From Acanthochlamys bracteata (Eukaryota > Streptophyta > Magnoliopsida > Pandanales > Velloziaceae): DNA of 64,000 nt. Of the stretch, positions 35,097 through 47,048 are shown in pieces. Below the pieces are notes generated by a model, which worked only from the letters and a program-made list of their open reading frames with translations, made no database searches and was not told the origin of the DNA. Position 1 is the first letter of the stretch. Every line of letters begins with the position of its first letter. Position numbers and translations under genes: made by a program. The stretch lies in assembly GCA_019914995.1 (NCBI GenBank), contig CM034129.1, forward strand, positions 10,719,725-10,783,724, in the 5' to 3' direction.

Positions 35097-35167
35097 CCTT
35101 CCTCTGTTTTATTTTGAAGTTGCCCTGTTTCTCAACTCGCAAAAACAGAGCAGTAGTAGTAGTGAAA

Positions 35168-36833
35168 ATGGAATTAGTGGGCAATGGAGGTGGAGTTAGA
35201 AGAAGGGTAATGAACAGAGGGTCAAGTCCCGAAAGACCAGCGAGATCAATGGCGCCGGTTTCCGGCGTTAAAGCGAAAACAACGCCTTCTTCTCCGGTGG
35301 CGATGAGTCGAAGAATTCAAGTTGTTTACTACCTGAGTAGGAATGGACAACTTGAACACCCACACTTCATGGAAATCTCTTGTCTTCCAAACCAACATCT
35401 AAGACTCAAAGGTTAGCGAAAAAAGTTCCATTTTTTTTATTTTGGGCAAATGTTCGAGTTTGTATCGCATTTTTTGTTGAACTTTGTGGGAATTTTCTTT
35501 TTGAACTAGATGTCATGGATAGATTAACTGTTCTGAGAGGAAAGGGCATGCCTTCTCTCTTCTCTTGGTCTTGCAAAAGGTGAAAAAATTCAACGAAAAA
35601 GTTTCATCCTTGTTAAATTTCTTGCAAACCTTTCTTTAAAATTTTCGTTTTGTCTTTTCTTTGATAGGGGTTACAAGAATGGTTATGTATGGAACGATTT
35701 GTCGGAGAACGATGTAATCCATCCTGCAGACGGCGGCGCCGAGTACGTTCTCAAGGGCTCAGAGATCATCCATGGAATCTCTGGTGATCATTTTCTTGAG
35801 AACTTTTGAAAATTTCTTTTCTTTGGCTAAACTTTGTTCTTGAATAATTTTGCAAGTTTTTTTTTTTTGATGTTGATGATGACAGAGAGATTCCAACAAC
35901 CACCGTTAAGCGTAAGACCACCAAGAACATTTCCCGCCAGAAATCAAATTCAATTCGAAGAACAAGACCAAGAAGAATCAGAAGACATGGAAGAAGAAGA
36001 ATCCGAAGAGCTCGTCGGCAAAAGCGGTGAGCCTCCCGGAGTTCAAACAACTCGCCGGTGTTCCCGCGGAGTCTCGACAGAGGAAGAACAAAGAATGGTT
36101 CAAAGAAAACACACAGAACTCTCCCTCGAAGATTCTTCCCCGCCGTCTTCTTCCTCATCAGACAAACAAGTTACCTGTAGTTCGCAGAGATTCGAAGACG
36201 GCCATCCGGTCAAGAATCTAAACCGCAACTCTTCGGTGCTTATGCAGTTGATTTCTTGCGGCGGAGGCATTACTACTCCGGCAAGAAGTAGCAACAATGC
36301 CGCTAGGATGAGTGAAGGAGGAAGGTTGCATACAGGTGTTCTTAGTAGGTTTGTGAATCGGGCGATGATCGGCGGTGGTGCCGGAGATTGCGAAGAGTTT
36401 AAGTTTGCAAAAGAAGATAAGGAGTATTTCAGTGGGAGTATTATTGAATGTATTACAGGAAGTAGTAGGAATGTTGTTGATGGTGATGAAGAAGAACAAC
36501 AGCACACAAAGCTCAAGAGATCAAATTCTTACAATGAAGAAAGGTAATGCAATGCAATGCATATGCCTTTTATTGTTCTTGTTTGGTTTAACATTCTCAA
36601 AATTCATAATTTGTTTTGAGAGTGTTTTTTTTTATTGGATTAATCAAAGCAGGGTATCAACAAACAATGGTATTGGCACTGGAAATGGAAATGGAAATGG
36701 AAATGGAAATGAAGATGAGGAAGAAAAGATTGGACTTGGTGAGGGGACTAAGAGCAAGTGCATCCCTGGGACAAGTAGCAGAAAGAAATCCAACTTCAAA
36801 CTGCAGCAGCAGCAGCAACAGACCAAAAAGTGA
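35168..36833 (+). CDS. SOSEKI polarity protein (DUF966 / DIX-like)
   Basis: Five exons: 35168-35411, 35510-35579, 35668-35783, 35886-36543 and 36653-36833, giving 422 residues. SOSEKI proteins mark cell corners or edges and give polar information by head-to-tail polymerisation of a DIX-like domain. That domain spans about residues 47-145: [76 protein letters not shown] disordered acidic linker follows, then the conserved [11 protein letters not shown] motif near residue 233 and [16 protein letters not shown] near 255. The last exon begins with a Gly-Asn repeat encoded by a hexanucleotide microsatellite and ends with a Gln run. All exon joins keep the frame. Which paralogue it corresponds to cannot be decided here. 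Confidence 0.93.
36680..36710 (+). repeat. Coding (GGAAAT)n microsatellite
   Basis: About five tandem GGAAAT units inside the last SOSEKI exon encode alternating Gly-Asn. Length changes by whole units would keep the frame. Confidence 0.85.
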
Positions 36834-37570
36834 TTCCAAAATTTTTATTAAATTGAACGATGCAAGGAGTTGAGCGGTAGGAAGTTTTTTTGGTTTGACA
36901 AAATTGGGAACAACTCTTTAGTCTTGCCTCCTTCAGTATCTCAATCAATAGTTGTTGTCAGAAGTTTTTACAATGCCGGACAGCGTTTGCACTGTTGTTC
37001 CTTGTAACACTGTTTGCTCTCTAACCGGTAAAAGGTCTCGTCTTTAGATTTATCTCATATAGAATAGACTTTTATATAACCTGTAGACAAGTAGGTAGGT
37101 ACAAGAAAGAAATCATTTAATATTAAGTGATTAAATGGTTGATTGTAATTAGTATTATTATTAGTTAGGTGTTTTGTATTGTGTCAAGGCAAATTGAACT
37201 GGAGTTTCTAGAATTAATAATTTTTAAAAATTAATTAGTTATATTTTTTTAATTAAAAAAATAATAAAATTTTAAAAATTTTTAAATTAAAAAATAAAAT
37301 ATTAATATTCTCAAATATTATCGAAATAATTTTATTAAATTTACTACTAGTAAGTGTAAACCGGTAACATTTTCGGTTCAAGTTTTCGGTCTAATTTTTT
37401 TAAAACAGTAGGATACTAAAGCTTATTTTGCCAACTTTTTGCCAAGCACAGTAGGCGTTTGAAAATACTTATAAAATAAAATATTTTTAAAAAATATTAA
37501 AAAATATAAAATAAAAAAATTTAAAAAAACTTTTGAAAAATACAAGACGCCCAGACTGAACAAAAAGGGG

Positions 37571-37830
37571 CTGTTTGGTTCAGCTTATCTCTAATCCTAT
37601 TTTTCAATTCTCCATTTTATATTTTTCAATACATATTTTATAAGTATATAAAAAATTTATTTAAAAATTTAAAAAATGTAGAAAAATTCTACAAGGTGAG
37701 ATTTTTTTATTGCATATTTTTATTATTTTTTTTGAAGTAAAAAAAATAAAACTCGTTTTTTAAAAAAAATAAAAATATTCTTTATTTTACAAAAAAATTT
37801 ATTTTATAAGCAATTTCAAATACTGTGCTG
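37571..37830 (+). repeat. AT-rich dispersed repeat, plus-orientation copy
   Basis: Begins GCTGTTTGGTTCAGCTTATC, almost the same start as the copy at 19311. Contains ACATATTTTATAAGTATATA and a right end ATTTTATAAGCAATTTCAAA. Both ends carry AGCTTAT/ATAAGC, hinting at imperfect terminal inverted repeats. Confidence 0.65.
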
Positions 37831-38214
37831 TGTTGTGATGTCCAACCAGTCACAGCTCAGAAATCCGTACTATTTTATATGACATATTTTTTTAAATTTA
37901 AATAAATTTTAAAATACATTGAATAGTTATTGAAAATATTATACAGAAATTAGAATTAGAATTAATGAAACTTTCTAACAAACTCGTTCGCTCAAAATTC
38001 CATTGAATTGAAATTGTAATTCAATTCAATGTTTAAAATACCAAAATGGTACAAGTACACTTTTTTTAATGTTTTGGGCCATAATTATATAAAATTTTAA
38101 AAAGAAAAATTTTACTTATTTAAATTTTTATTATATATTATTATTATTTAAAATTAAAAAATAAATTTTATTTTTAAAAAAATATATTATATTCTCAAAC
38201 ATCGTCAACTTATT

Positions 38215-38450
38215 TTATTAATAGTTTTTTAACGAAATAAAATTTTTCTAAAATAAAAAATATTTTTATATTTTATAACAAATGAATTCTATTTTTTTTA
38301 AATAATAAAAATATATAATACAAAATTTAATTATCTATATTTTTATATTTTTTAAATTTTAATTAAAGTTTTTATATATTATAAAATATATATTAAAAAT
38401 ATATATTAAAAATTTAAAAAATTATTTTTCTAATAAACAACGACGAACAA
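38215..38450 (-). repeat. AT-rich dispersed repeat, minus-orientation copy
   Basis: Shares the TAAAATTTTTCTAAAATAAAAA start and TATATTATAAAATATATATT core with other minus copies. Edges are uncertain. Confidence 0.45.
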
Positions 38451-38938
38451 AGACTTGGCGTCTCGATTGGTAGGGTTTATAAAAAGATTTATTTATAAAA
38501 ATAATAAATAATAAAATGTTAAAATATATTTTTAAATTTTAATAAAATTAAAAAATGTTTCGAGAAACACTGGTCCCAAACGCGCCAAGACACCAACGCC
38601 AGCTCGTTCTCTTCTTCGCCTTCAGTCCCCGCCTCTCCGGTCAAAATTCCACATATCAAAAAATATTTTGTTTCATAGTAATAAACTACTACAAGAGATA
38701 ATTTCGATTTATCAAGTTCAAATCTATCTTTCTGTGAATTTTAAATTTTTTCAAAAATTAATATATACGCTTTTCAGTATTTTTGTTGGCGGTAATCGCA
38801 GCACAAGCGAGTGATCACACTGCTACTTCTCCACAGTTATAAGCAACTCCTTGGACCCCCTCTCTCTCTTTCCATCTTCACTCGCTTCTCAATTTTCAGT
38901 CTTTCGATTCAAAGAAAATCAAGAAGGAAAATCATTCA

Positions 38939-40366
38939 ATGGCGATCAAGAACTTCGTTGCAGGCATTGTTTTTCTTGTGGCGATGAGCTTGGTGCCAGC
39001 GAACACGTTGGCCACGCGTTCTATTAACACTGTTGCGAGCACTAGCGTGGCTGGTAGCAGCAAAGGATTCGTCGTTGAAGGGAAAGTGTTCTGCGATAAC
39101 TTGCAGATTTGGTTATGAGACACCTATGTCGACTTACATTCCCTGTGAGTGCAAAAGGATGTTTTCCTTTTTTAAAATTTTGTTGATTTTTACAGTTTTT
39201 GAAATCTTTTATTGAAGTTTCACGAAGGGATTCTAAAGTTCGGAAGTTTAAAAATGGATTTCGGCTAGTTGATTGTTTAAAAGATGGAATTTTGATAGTG
39301 CCCGTTTGCTTGCTTTTGACTTAGTTTTATGTATAATGCTGGTTTTGGTTTTTCGGGCACAAAGTTGGAATTTTGATGACGCCGATTTGCTTCTTTTTGT
39401 TCTAGTTTTTTTGTTTTTATGGTCCAAAAGTTGGAATTTTTTATGTGAAAAATTTTCTCCTTTTTACAAATCCGTAGCAGTTTAGATTATTTTGTGTTAT
39501 TGAAATGTGATTTCATTTGGTTCTTTAAGTCATGCTGTATGGATAATGAATAGATTTGATATGACACTTGATAAACTATGTAGATCTGGTTATAGATCGC
39601 CACTATGTTTTCAAGAAAATAAATAGTTTGCAAGCTAGAACTGTTTTGATAGTTTTGGCTTGATAATGTTCACTAACATTATCTCATCTATCAACTAAGT
39701 GTAGATTTGTAATGCATTACAGTATGATGCTTATCACAGAATGAAGTATATAAGTTTGTTTACTCATAGGTGAAAAGTGCCCTGCTGCTACGATTGAAGT
39801 TCTATAAACCACCAAGTTCCTAGGCAATTTTTCTTTGCTCTTCTGTTCCTTATCTTCTAATATGATTGATTGCAAACGTTTGCTGTAGTTGAAATACTTC
39901 CTTGTAAGTCAGCCATCAGGATTTTCTTTTGAGCTATTGTCTTGACTTTGGTCACATAGTTTATGTTATCACATGTGTAAATTCTACGATGTCTGATTGT
40001 AGATGTAATCCCATGTATGCAGATGCTTAGGTCAAGGTTGAATGTCGATCAAAAACCACTGAAGCTACAACTTGCAGCTTTGGCGGCGAGACAGATGAAA
40101 CTGGCACTTATAGAATTTTGGTTGCAGATGCACACGATGATCTTGAACATGACAATTGCGAGGTGGTGCTTGTCAGCAGCAAGCACCCAGGATGCAGCAC
40201 AACCAAGGTCATAGGGCATGATAGGGCACGCGTCTTCCTTGCTCACAGCGCGGGCATCGCATCAGATACCAGGTTTGCCAATGCTATTGGCTACATGCAG
40301 GACAACGCTGTGCCTGCTTGCAAATCCCTGAAGCAGCTATACGATCAATATGCCAACAAGGCTTAA
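38939..40366 (+). pseudogene. Pollen Ole e 1 / extensin-like secreted protein gene, frame broken
   Basis: Exon 1 (38939-39144) encodes a signal peptide, MAIKNFVAGIVFLVAMSL then VPANTLA, and VEGKVFCD of the Ole e 1 fold. Directly after CD an extra A at 39098-39099 shifts the frame; one frame over the expected CRFGYETPMSTYIP appears. After a GT-AG intron (39145-40022) exon 2 reads VKVECRSKTTEATTCSFGG and continues to QLYDQYANKA at 40366. A TAG stop (40028-40030) stands where homologues have a sense codon (A-x-V-K-V). Two independent lesions suggest a real pseudogene, but the indel alone could be a sequence error. Intact members are small secreted Cys-rich proteins with six conserved cysteines, of uncertain wall or pollen-tube function. 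Confidence 0.8.
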
Positions 40367-40389
40367 GATCATTGCCTCGCGAATATAGA

Positions 40390-41200
40390 AGTTGATCAAT
40401 CCTCTACTCAACATTCTTTTGTTTACCAAACTGTTTTCCTGAGAGAACCTAAAATTCTTGTAGCTATGCATATAGTCGCAGCCAGTGAAAAGGTGTCTAC
40501 TATGTTTCTTAAGCTGGGTTCATTCACTTCGACTTTGTGTTGTTGAAGAATGGTAACTGTTGGAATGGTGTATTACGATTTCGAATTGTGATTGCGTGAT
40601 CTGGAGCAACGCACTGGTAGTTTACTGTTCCAATAACGTGTTATGGGTATGGCATGATGAAATCTGTTCGATCATACTAAGAACCTGATGAACATCTTAC
40701 CTGGTAACTTTTCTAGCGATTTCAGATTCTGAATCACATCAAGATACTGAAACAACTTTTTTTTTTTTTCGTCTAATAAGGATCTGAAAAACACAGTGAT
40801 GTTTGAGTACAGTGATTACACGCAGAAAATCATTTGAAGTACAATAATTATCGATATATTGACTGCTGAATCATGAGTTGTATCAAGTTCAGAAAACAAA
40901 CTGATAAGAACATCATCATAAAAGAAGGGTGCAACATTTTTGTCGAAGAGAAGTATCAGGAGTACCATGCACCGCAACAGAACTATGGATTGCAAGTGAT
41001 TGCTATTTGCTTTAGTGATGATTCAGTAGTATACATAGGTACAACAGAATCAGCAGAGCGGAGCTTATTTATCTCAACCTAGTCCGATCTTTGCAGATAG
41101 AAGCACAAAGTAAATGTCACAGGAACAGTCTTGTTGTTGTTGGATTAGGAAAGAAAAACTCTCAAACTCATAAGGCGCAAAGTTAGTGTGGTAACTATTT
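40390..41200. other. Spacer between the Ole e 1 relic and the Sec14-like gene
   Basis: No supported gene. It presumably includes the 3' flanks of both convergent units. Confidence 0.5.
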
Positions 41201-41207
41201 TATGCAT

Positions 41208-43373
41208 CTACATGACATGGTTTATCTCCCCTTCAACATGATGTCCATCTGTTGAAGTATCTCCTTTGCCAGTTTTCTCTGCTACATCAACATATTTCTC
41301 TGGATGATCCACATCTAGTTTCGAAGGAGACGGGTCTTCTGAATCCTCTTTGTCGGATTCTGAGTCAGCATTTGCTGTGTTAAGGAACCTGGATGCCATG
41401 TTGGATGTATCAGCAGAAACAGTGACATTCTGTGTCTTCCATTGCAGTGCCATCTTCTTGTCGTCTTCTCTCATCCTTTTGGCATAATCATTTATGTTGA
41501 ATTCCACCTGCCTTTTGCCCCCAAAAGCTTTCTCAAGTTCATCTATATTGAACAGATCCTTCATTATTTTCATACTGTTCTCGTCATTGGAGTAGACAAA
41601 TTTCACTTTCTCAGCAGTCTTCGGGTCTAGGAAGGGTTTAGCCAACTGCAAAACAACTCAGAAATCACTTACAGAAGCAAAAAATCTCTCAAATAACAAA
41701 AGAATTTTTTCACAGTTAAAACACCAAGTTGCGTACACAACATCTCCATCTATGTTACAATTCACGAATCCATTCTCATTCCATGGCATGGACCTTACGA
41801 ATTTGTTCAGCCATTTCAAATTTTAAATCATATGCTTACTGCCCTAGGACCTACCCCTGATCAAGTGGCAAAGATAACATACCATCCAAAATGGCTCGAA
41901 GAACTTCGGCGGGTTATACAAAATTGCCAATCCCAGTCTTTCTGGGTAATGATCTTGCAAGACATGAGCAGTTTCTTTTGTAACTTTCAATGATACATTA
42001 GAAAGGTTGAACCCATCAAAATCAATGAGCCAGACCATCTGATCCTGGTCAGGTGGCAGACTTAAAATCGCATTTTCCATACAATAAACCAAATACCTGA
42101 TCTGGCCCTTTGTAGACTTTGTATTCTGCAAATATGAATGAAGAAAATGTCACCTTACTTACGCCAGCTTGAAATTAAAAGTCTTAAACTTTGAGGATGA
42201 CCAATTTCACAATTTGCAAACCCAGACAATGGAGCTACACAAATTACCCAAAAAAAAGAAAAAAGAAAGAAGGGAAGCAACATAGGCAAGTCCACCTAAA
42301 AGCAATAAGGTCATACCTGGCGTGCAGGTCTCATAACAAGAATGCTCCTTCCAAACTTATCAAAGTAGTCTGTACGATATATTTTTCCAGTCTCAGCCTC
42401 TTTAGAGATTTCATCCTGCAGCAAAAAGGAACATCACGCAAAGCCCAAGAACATAGAAAATGATGAGATCCTACAATCAAATACATGGAATTCGAAGTTT
42501 TATGAATTTAGAAACTATTACTGGTTTAAGCTTGCATCTAAAACGTATGTCTTGTCTTCTTAAAAAGTTAGTCTAAGTCTGAGGTTAATCTTCAATTACT
42601 TTCTAGTTTTAGTTGTTGGTATCTTCTTTTCTTTTTCAGTCACGTAACTTATCATATCAACTAACAATGACAAATAATGATGAGAATGGACGTCAACTGT
42701 AGCTTGAAAGAGGTTAAGGAAAGGAATCTTAATCTTCTTAATTATGATTTGTTCATCGTGGATAGAGAGAGATCACAAAAGCAATGACCATGACATTGGT
42801 TCATAAAAACAGGTGCTGTGTGTTGCCTGAAATTTTAAAATTCAATAATGGCAAGAGTGATGTTAAAGGTCCATGTGCAGGAATGAGGAGATAAACAAAT
42901 GTCTTTCACTTTCCAGGAAAACGAAACTAACACTTATATTATAAGAAAGCAACAAGATAGAAATGATGCAAGCCAAATGTGAACTTAAAAAATCAGAAGG
43001 GTTAGAATTGGAGTGTAAGCAGAGACAAATTACCCATCGTATTTCTTCTGGTTTGTATTGGTGCCTCCATTTCAATGTGTCTTTAAGCATCTTAGTAGCT
43101 TTCTTAACATTCCAGCTTCTTGCTGCTAGATGCTTAGCGATTGACGCATCTGAGCAATAGAGGGATAACTTGTCTGGCAATGCTCCAACAGCTTTCCTAA
43201 CTTCATCAATCTGAAAATCAAAATCAAAGTAAGCATTGAAAGGAAAAAGGAAGACTAGTCCCATTCTTCTTTAGTCCTTATTTGAAGGTTTCCAAACTAA
43301 CTTATACCTTGCTCTGATTTTCCTCTGGTGAGGGATGCTTTAAACCATTGCGCGCAGAATTCTTGGAACTCAT
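41208..43373 (-). CDS. Sec14-like phosphatidylinositol/lipid transfer protein (CRAL-TRIO domain)
   Basis: Five coding exons: 43373-43308, 43210-43034, 42415-42317, 42125-41883 and 41645-41208, giving 340 residues. Such proteins bind and exchange phosphoinositides or other lipids at membranes. The N-terminal CRAL-TRIO-N helix bundle (about residues 23-85) has YCSDASIAKHLAARSWNVKK and TLKWRHQYKPEEIRW. The lipid-binding CRAL-TRIO domain (about 90-230) has YFDKFGRSILVMRPARQNT, DQMVWLIDFDGFNLSN, DHYPERLGLAILYNPPKFFE and KPFLDPKTAEKVKFVY. The tail from about 275 is acidic and Ser-rich. All exon joins keep the frame. A non-coding leader exon probably ends at a donor AAAAG/GTGAGC near 44112, so the transcript likely starts near 44.3 kb. 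This resembles the short single-domain Arabidopsis Sec14-like class rather than patellins. Confidence 0.92.
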
Positions 43374-43385
43374 GCTGGACCACTG

Positions 43386-44330
43386 CAAGAAACAAAGTTC
43401 TATAACCTTGCAGAAAGAAAGTACACTTACGTTGTTTTTTGAATTACATAGTTGTTTTTTAAAGGTTAGAAAAGTCTACCATAGAGGCTTTCATATCATA
43501 GCTTCTGGGTTTCAGGCAATGGTAATGAAAATTCATTAGCTCAGATCTCAACCAACTCCAGTTCACTGGAAACTAACAATCTTAATCAACTTATACCAAC
43601 AACAAAATTGCATCTTTCCTTTTCAGCAGAGTCACTTCAAATCAAATCTTTCACGATCAAAATTAGTACCACTCAACCCCTTGATTTACTAGTAATTCAA
43701 ACCACCCTGCTAATTCCTGTGTCTAAAATTAAAAATTCAATCTTTCTTCTTTCCAACCAGGTCGGCTTCAGGTCAAACCAGAACTATCTAGACAAAAAAT
43801 TCCCCTTAATCCAACACCTGAAAGCAAACAACTAAGATCACTAAATTCTCTGAGATGAGTAAGAAAACTAAAACCATTCTTCCCAACTCCTAATCTCTAA
43901 TATAAAATTCAATATTTATTCCTCAACTGTATCAATTTAAATTAAACCAGAGCAATCTAAAGAAAAATCGACTAACCAAGAGCTCAAAATTATCCGTCTT
44001 AGTAAAAAAGAAAACCTACAACTTCGCTAAATACTAGAAACCTACTCCAAAATCTTTGAAATCCAAACACATAAAACTAGAAACAAAAGAATAACTGCTA
44101 ACATGCTCACCTTTTGTTTACCTCTTCAACTTCTTGAGAAGAAACAGGATGATTTACAACTGCCTGCAGTATTGGAGATTGATTCGACTCACTCAATGAA
44201 GAAAAACGAACAACAAAGAAAAGAAAAACGAACAACTTTTTTGGTCTTCTTTGTCCGAACTAAAACAGATGAATCCGTACTTTTTCTTCACTTTTCATAA
44301 ACAATCCACCACTATCTACTCTTACATAGT
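43386..44330 (-). other. Leader intron and first exon of the Sec14-like gene
   Basis: The minus-strand acceptor TTGCAG lies about 10 nt before the ATG, and a donor-like AAAAG/GTGAGC lies near 44112. These suggest a leader intron of about 0.7 kb. No coding frame of note. Confidence 0.5.
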
Positions 44331-45700
44331 AAGGATATCTAAGTTGTATTTAGCAAACTAAGTACCATTCCACAAACTTTCTGCTTTCGGTATTTTTGAG
44401 AACTTTAACACTTTCTCTAAATAAAACTATAATCGAAACTTCTAATCACAAATGTTTTAATTAAAACCATGATTGTACCTACATGCAAAATAATTATTTA
44501 AGGCTTGGGATTGAAAATATTTGTTGGTTAATCAAATGGTCAACGGTTTGACAATTCAATTAGAGAGCACGTTGATGGACGCCTGGCTGGGCACGACTTT
44601 GTCTATTTTGGATAGTTTATTAATTAATTAATAAGATTCTCCGCATAAAAAAAACATATCAACGAAATAAAAATAGCTACAAAATATTGTTTTCATATTT
44701 TTTTGAATTTTTGTTATATAAATAACAGAATTTAAAGTTTGAAAAAAAATAAATTTAGTTTCTTTCAGTTAAAACATGATCTAAAGTAAATTATTTTTTT
44801 TGGCAGGAGTTTCTTTGTCTGAGTTGTTGATGACAGCACATTGATTGTTCCTATGAATAAAAAAATTTCAATATAAAAAGTTGTCACAATATTAAATGGC
44901 CTTTTATAAGAACAAATAAACCTAATTATTTAAGCTTGCTATTGGGCCCTTCATTTGGCCCAATTTACTCGTGATTAATATTCATACATAGAGTATAACT
45001 ACTCTCTTTATTGATTGGCGTTTACGTCAGATTTTAACTCTTTTTGGCAAAAATTTCACTTCCAATTTACTTTCAAAATAAATCAACACAAAATAAAAAC
45101 TCAATTTTTCATCAAAAATTTTATTTTTAAAATTCAAGTTTTATACTGAAAATTTTCAATAAAAAAATTAATTTTGAAACTTACTTTTAAAATTTTAATT
45201 TAGAGGTTAAGTAAACACGTTAAATGTCAATATTTATTCACTTTTAAATTAGGAATGATAGTTCAAATTTCTCAGTTTTGAAACGATCCATATAATAAAT
45301 ATATCAAAATTATTCAATCATAATTTGACCATTTTATTTATATAGATTAAAATTGTCAATTCTAATCAATTTATTTAATAACATGATCAAATTCAGATAA
45401 ATCTATTTAATAATTAAAATTATTAATATAAAAATTATAAATATTAATTTTTAATAATAATATATAAAATTATTAATTATGAAAAAAATATTAATTTTGA
45501 TAAAATTTATAAATTAAATAAAAATTAATTAAATTATAATAAATTAACATATATATACAAATTAAATTCAAAATTTATGCTATTACTATTAATTTTTGTA
45601 AGTATATTAAAACTATTAATATAAAAATTTGTAAGTATATTTTAAATATATACTTACAAATTTCTAAGACAGTTTATCAAAATAGATAAAGGGGTAAGGA
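44331..45700. other. AT-rich intergenic DNA
   Basis: No gene seen. Long A/T tracts increase from about 45030 up to the hAT element. Confidence 0.5.
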
Positions 45701-45708
45701 CTGCTAAG

Positions 45709-45727
45709 CAGTGTTTTAAAACCCAAC
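45709..45727 (+). repeat. Left terminal inverted repeat of the hAT element
   Basis: CAGTGTTTTAAAACCCAAC directly follows the left CTGCTAAG copy. It pairs with the right terminus at 17 of 19 positions. Confidence 0.9.
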
Positions 45728-46192
45728 CCAGACCGGCCGGGTCACCCGAAATTCGGCGATCCAGTACTAGTTCCGAATTGGGTGAGTAGCAGAACCCAAT
45801 ATGCAGTAAACCCAGTAAAAACCAAGTCGACCCGTCCGGTTTCCGGGTCAACCGGTGACCCGGTGTTATTAAAAAAAATGAAATTGAAACTCTCGTGTGC
45901 CCGCTCTGAGCTTGATCGTCCCTTTTCGTTTCTCATTTCCTGGCTCGGCACCGCGCGATCGTTCCTTCTCGTCGATCTCCGCCACCGTCTCCTCTCAGGC
46001 ACCATTGTTTTTCTTCTTCCCAGTTATCATTACCGCTCTGCCAAGAAACCTTCATTTTTCTCTTCACAGATGAGTCGGCATATTTTCTTTTCTTCATAGT
46101 CGATCGGAGTTTCTGCCGGCGATTTTTTTCTGTTGTTTTTTCTCCGGCCATCTTGTCGCTATTTCTCACTGCTCCAGCTTCTTTGCTCCGAC

Positions 46193-46495
46193 ATGAATTC
46201 TGCTCCGGCTGAACCTTCCAATCCCGATGCGAATTCTGCTTCAGTTCCAGCGGTGCCTCTAATTTCACAAAATCAAAGTATTGTAAGGGGTAAAACCGAT
46301 CCTGCTTGGAGCCACTGCAAGGAGTCAGACACTGCTGAAGGCCGAAACAAGAAGAAATTGATATATAGTTACTGCTCAAGAACATTCGGCGGTGGTGGCA
46401 TCAACAGAGTTAAGCAACACCTAGCTGGAGTGAAAGGAGAAGTTGGAGCTTGTAACACTATTATATCAACCACACTGCCTTTATTGTGTGCTTGA
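46193..46495 (+). pseudogene. BED zinc-finger N-terminal piece of a hAT transposase
   Basis: A 100-codon frame beginning MNSAPAEPSNP and ending in a stop at 46495. It has the plant hAT BED-finger signature GKTDPAWSHC, then GGGGINRVKQHLAGVKGEVG. In the finger, LIYSYC stands where relatives have a CxxC pair, so the first zinc ligand Cys appears to be Tyr. The remaining transposase (DUF659 and hAT C-terminal dimerisation region) is absent. It may be the stub of the element's own transposase rather than a captured gene. Confidence 0.82.
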
Positions 46496-46656
46496 ATTAC
46501 TACAGGGCTTATATTTTCAGATTATGGTTCATCTCATCTTTTTCTTACCCATCAGTCATGCTAGTTTTCTTCATGAAAATATTAATTCTCATAGACTCAT
46601 GCTATAATCTTTAAATGCTTCAGATGACTTAGATTTTGGGTTTTCTTTTTCTGCAG

Positions 46657-47048
46657 AATTTGTGCAACTTATCAGGGTTGACCCTGATAAGTTGAAGCCT
46701 GGAGGTCTTGTTGGTGTAAACAAGGATAGCTACTTAATATTGGATACTTTTCCATTTGAATATCACTCAAGAGTGAAGGCTATGAAAGTAGATGAGAAGC
46801 CAACAGAGGATTACAACGACATTGGTGGTCTTGAGAAGCAGGTAACTTTTCATTGTATTGGTTAAGTAATATAGGTCAGTGCTCCATAAGCATAAACATT
46901 TTCCTGGATACTTTATAATTATGAGTACATCTTTGTTAAATTTCCAAAAACATAAACATGTTATAGGGTACTTTTTAATTTTTATGGCTCATGCTTGTGC
47001 TGCACAGACAAATGCAACTTTTTTGAAGCTTGCAGGACCATAATTTGT
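46657..47048 (+). pseudogene. Captured fragments of 26S proteasome ATPase subunit RPT5 (6A)
   Basis: Piece 1 (about 46657-46841) follows an acceptor-like TTTCTGCAG and reads [53 protein letters not shown], ending at a donor (CAG/GTAACT). Piece 2 (about 46982-47048) reads MAHACAAQTNATFLKLAGP, then TAA, then FVQ before a GT. Both match RPT5 almost residue for residue, but the exon between them, which holds the Walker A loop, is missing and a stop interrupts piece 2. Retained splice sites show that genomic DNA, not cDNA, was captured. It cannot encode an ATPase. Confidence 0.88.

Larger units (their letters stand above)
36860..38900. other. AT-rich intergenic DNA with repeat copies
   Basis: Holds the SOSEKI 3' UTR (to about 37080) and then repeat-rich DNA. 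Copies of the AT-rich dispersed family lie at about 37455-37550, 37571-37830 and 38215-38450. No gene was seen before 38939. Confidence 0.5.

Noticed and set aside
35766-36158. 130-codon minus-strand frame
   Set aside because: Antisense shadow of SOSEKI exon 4.
42863-43264. 133-codon minus-strand frame taken as a separate gene
   Set aside because: It contains exon 2 of the Sec14-like gene read through into both introns; not an independent gene.
45933-46385. 150-codon minus-strand frame across the hAT interior
   Set aside because: Antisense shadow of the BED-finger frame and leader; no domain of its own.
46657-47048. A functional RPT5 gene
   Set aside because: Only two partial exons, no Walker A exon, an in-frame stop, and all inside a transposon with clean termini.
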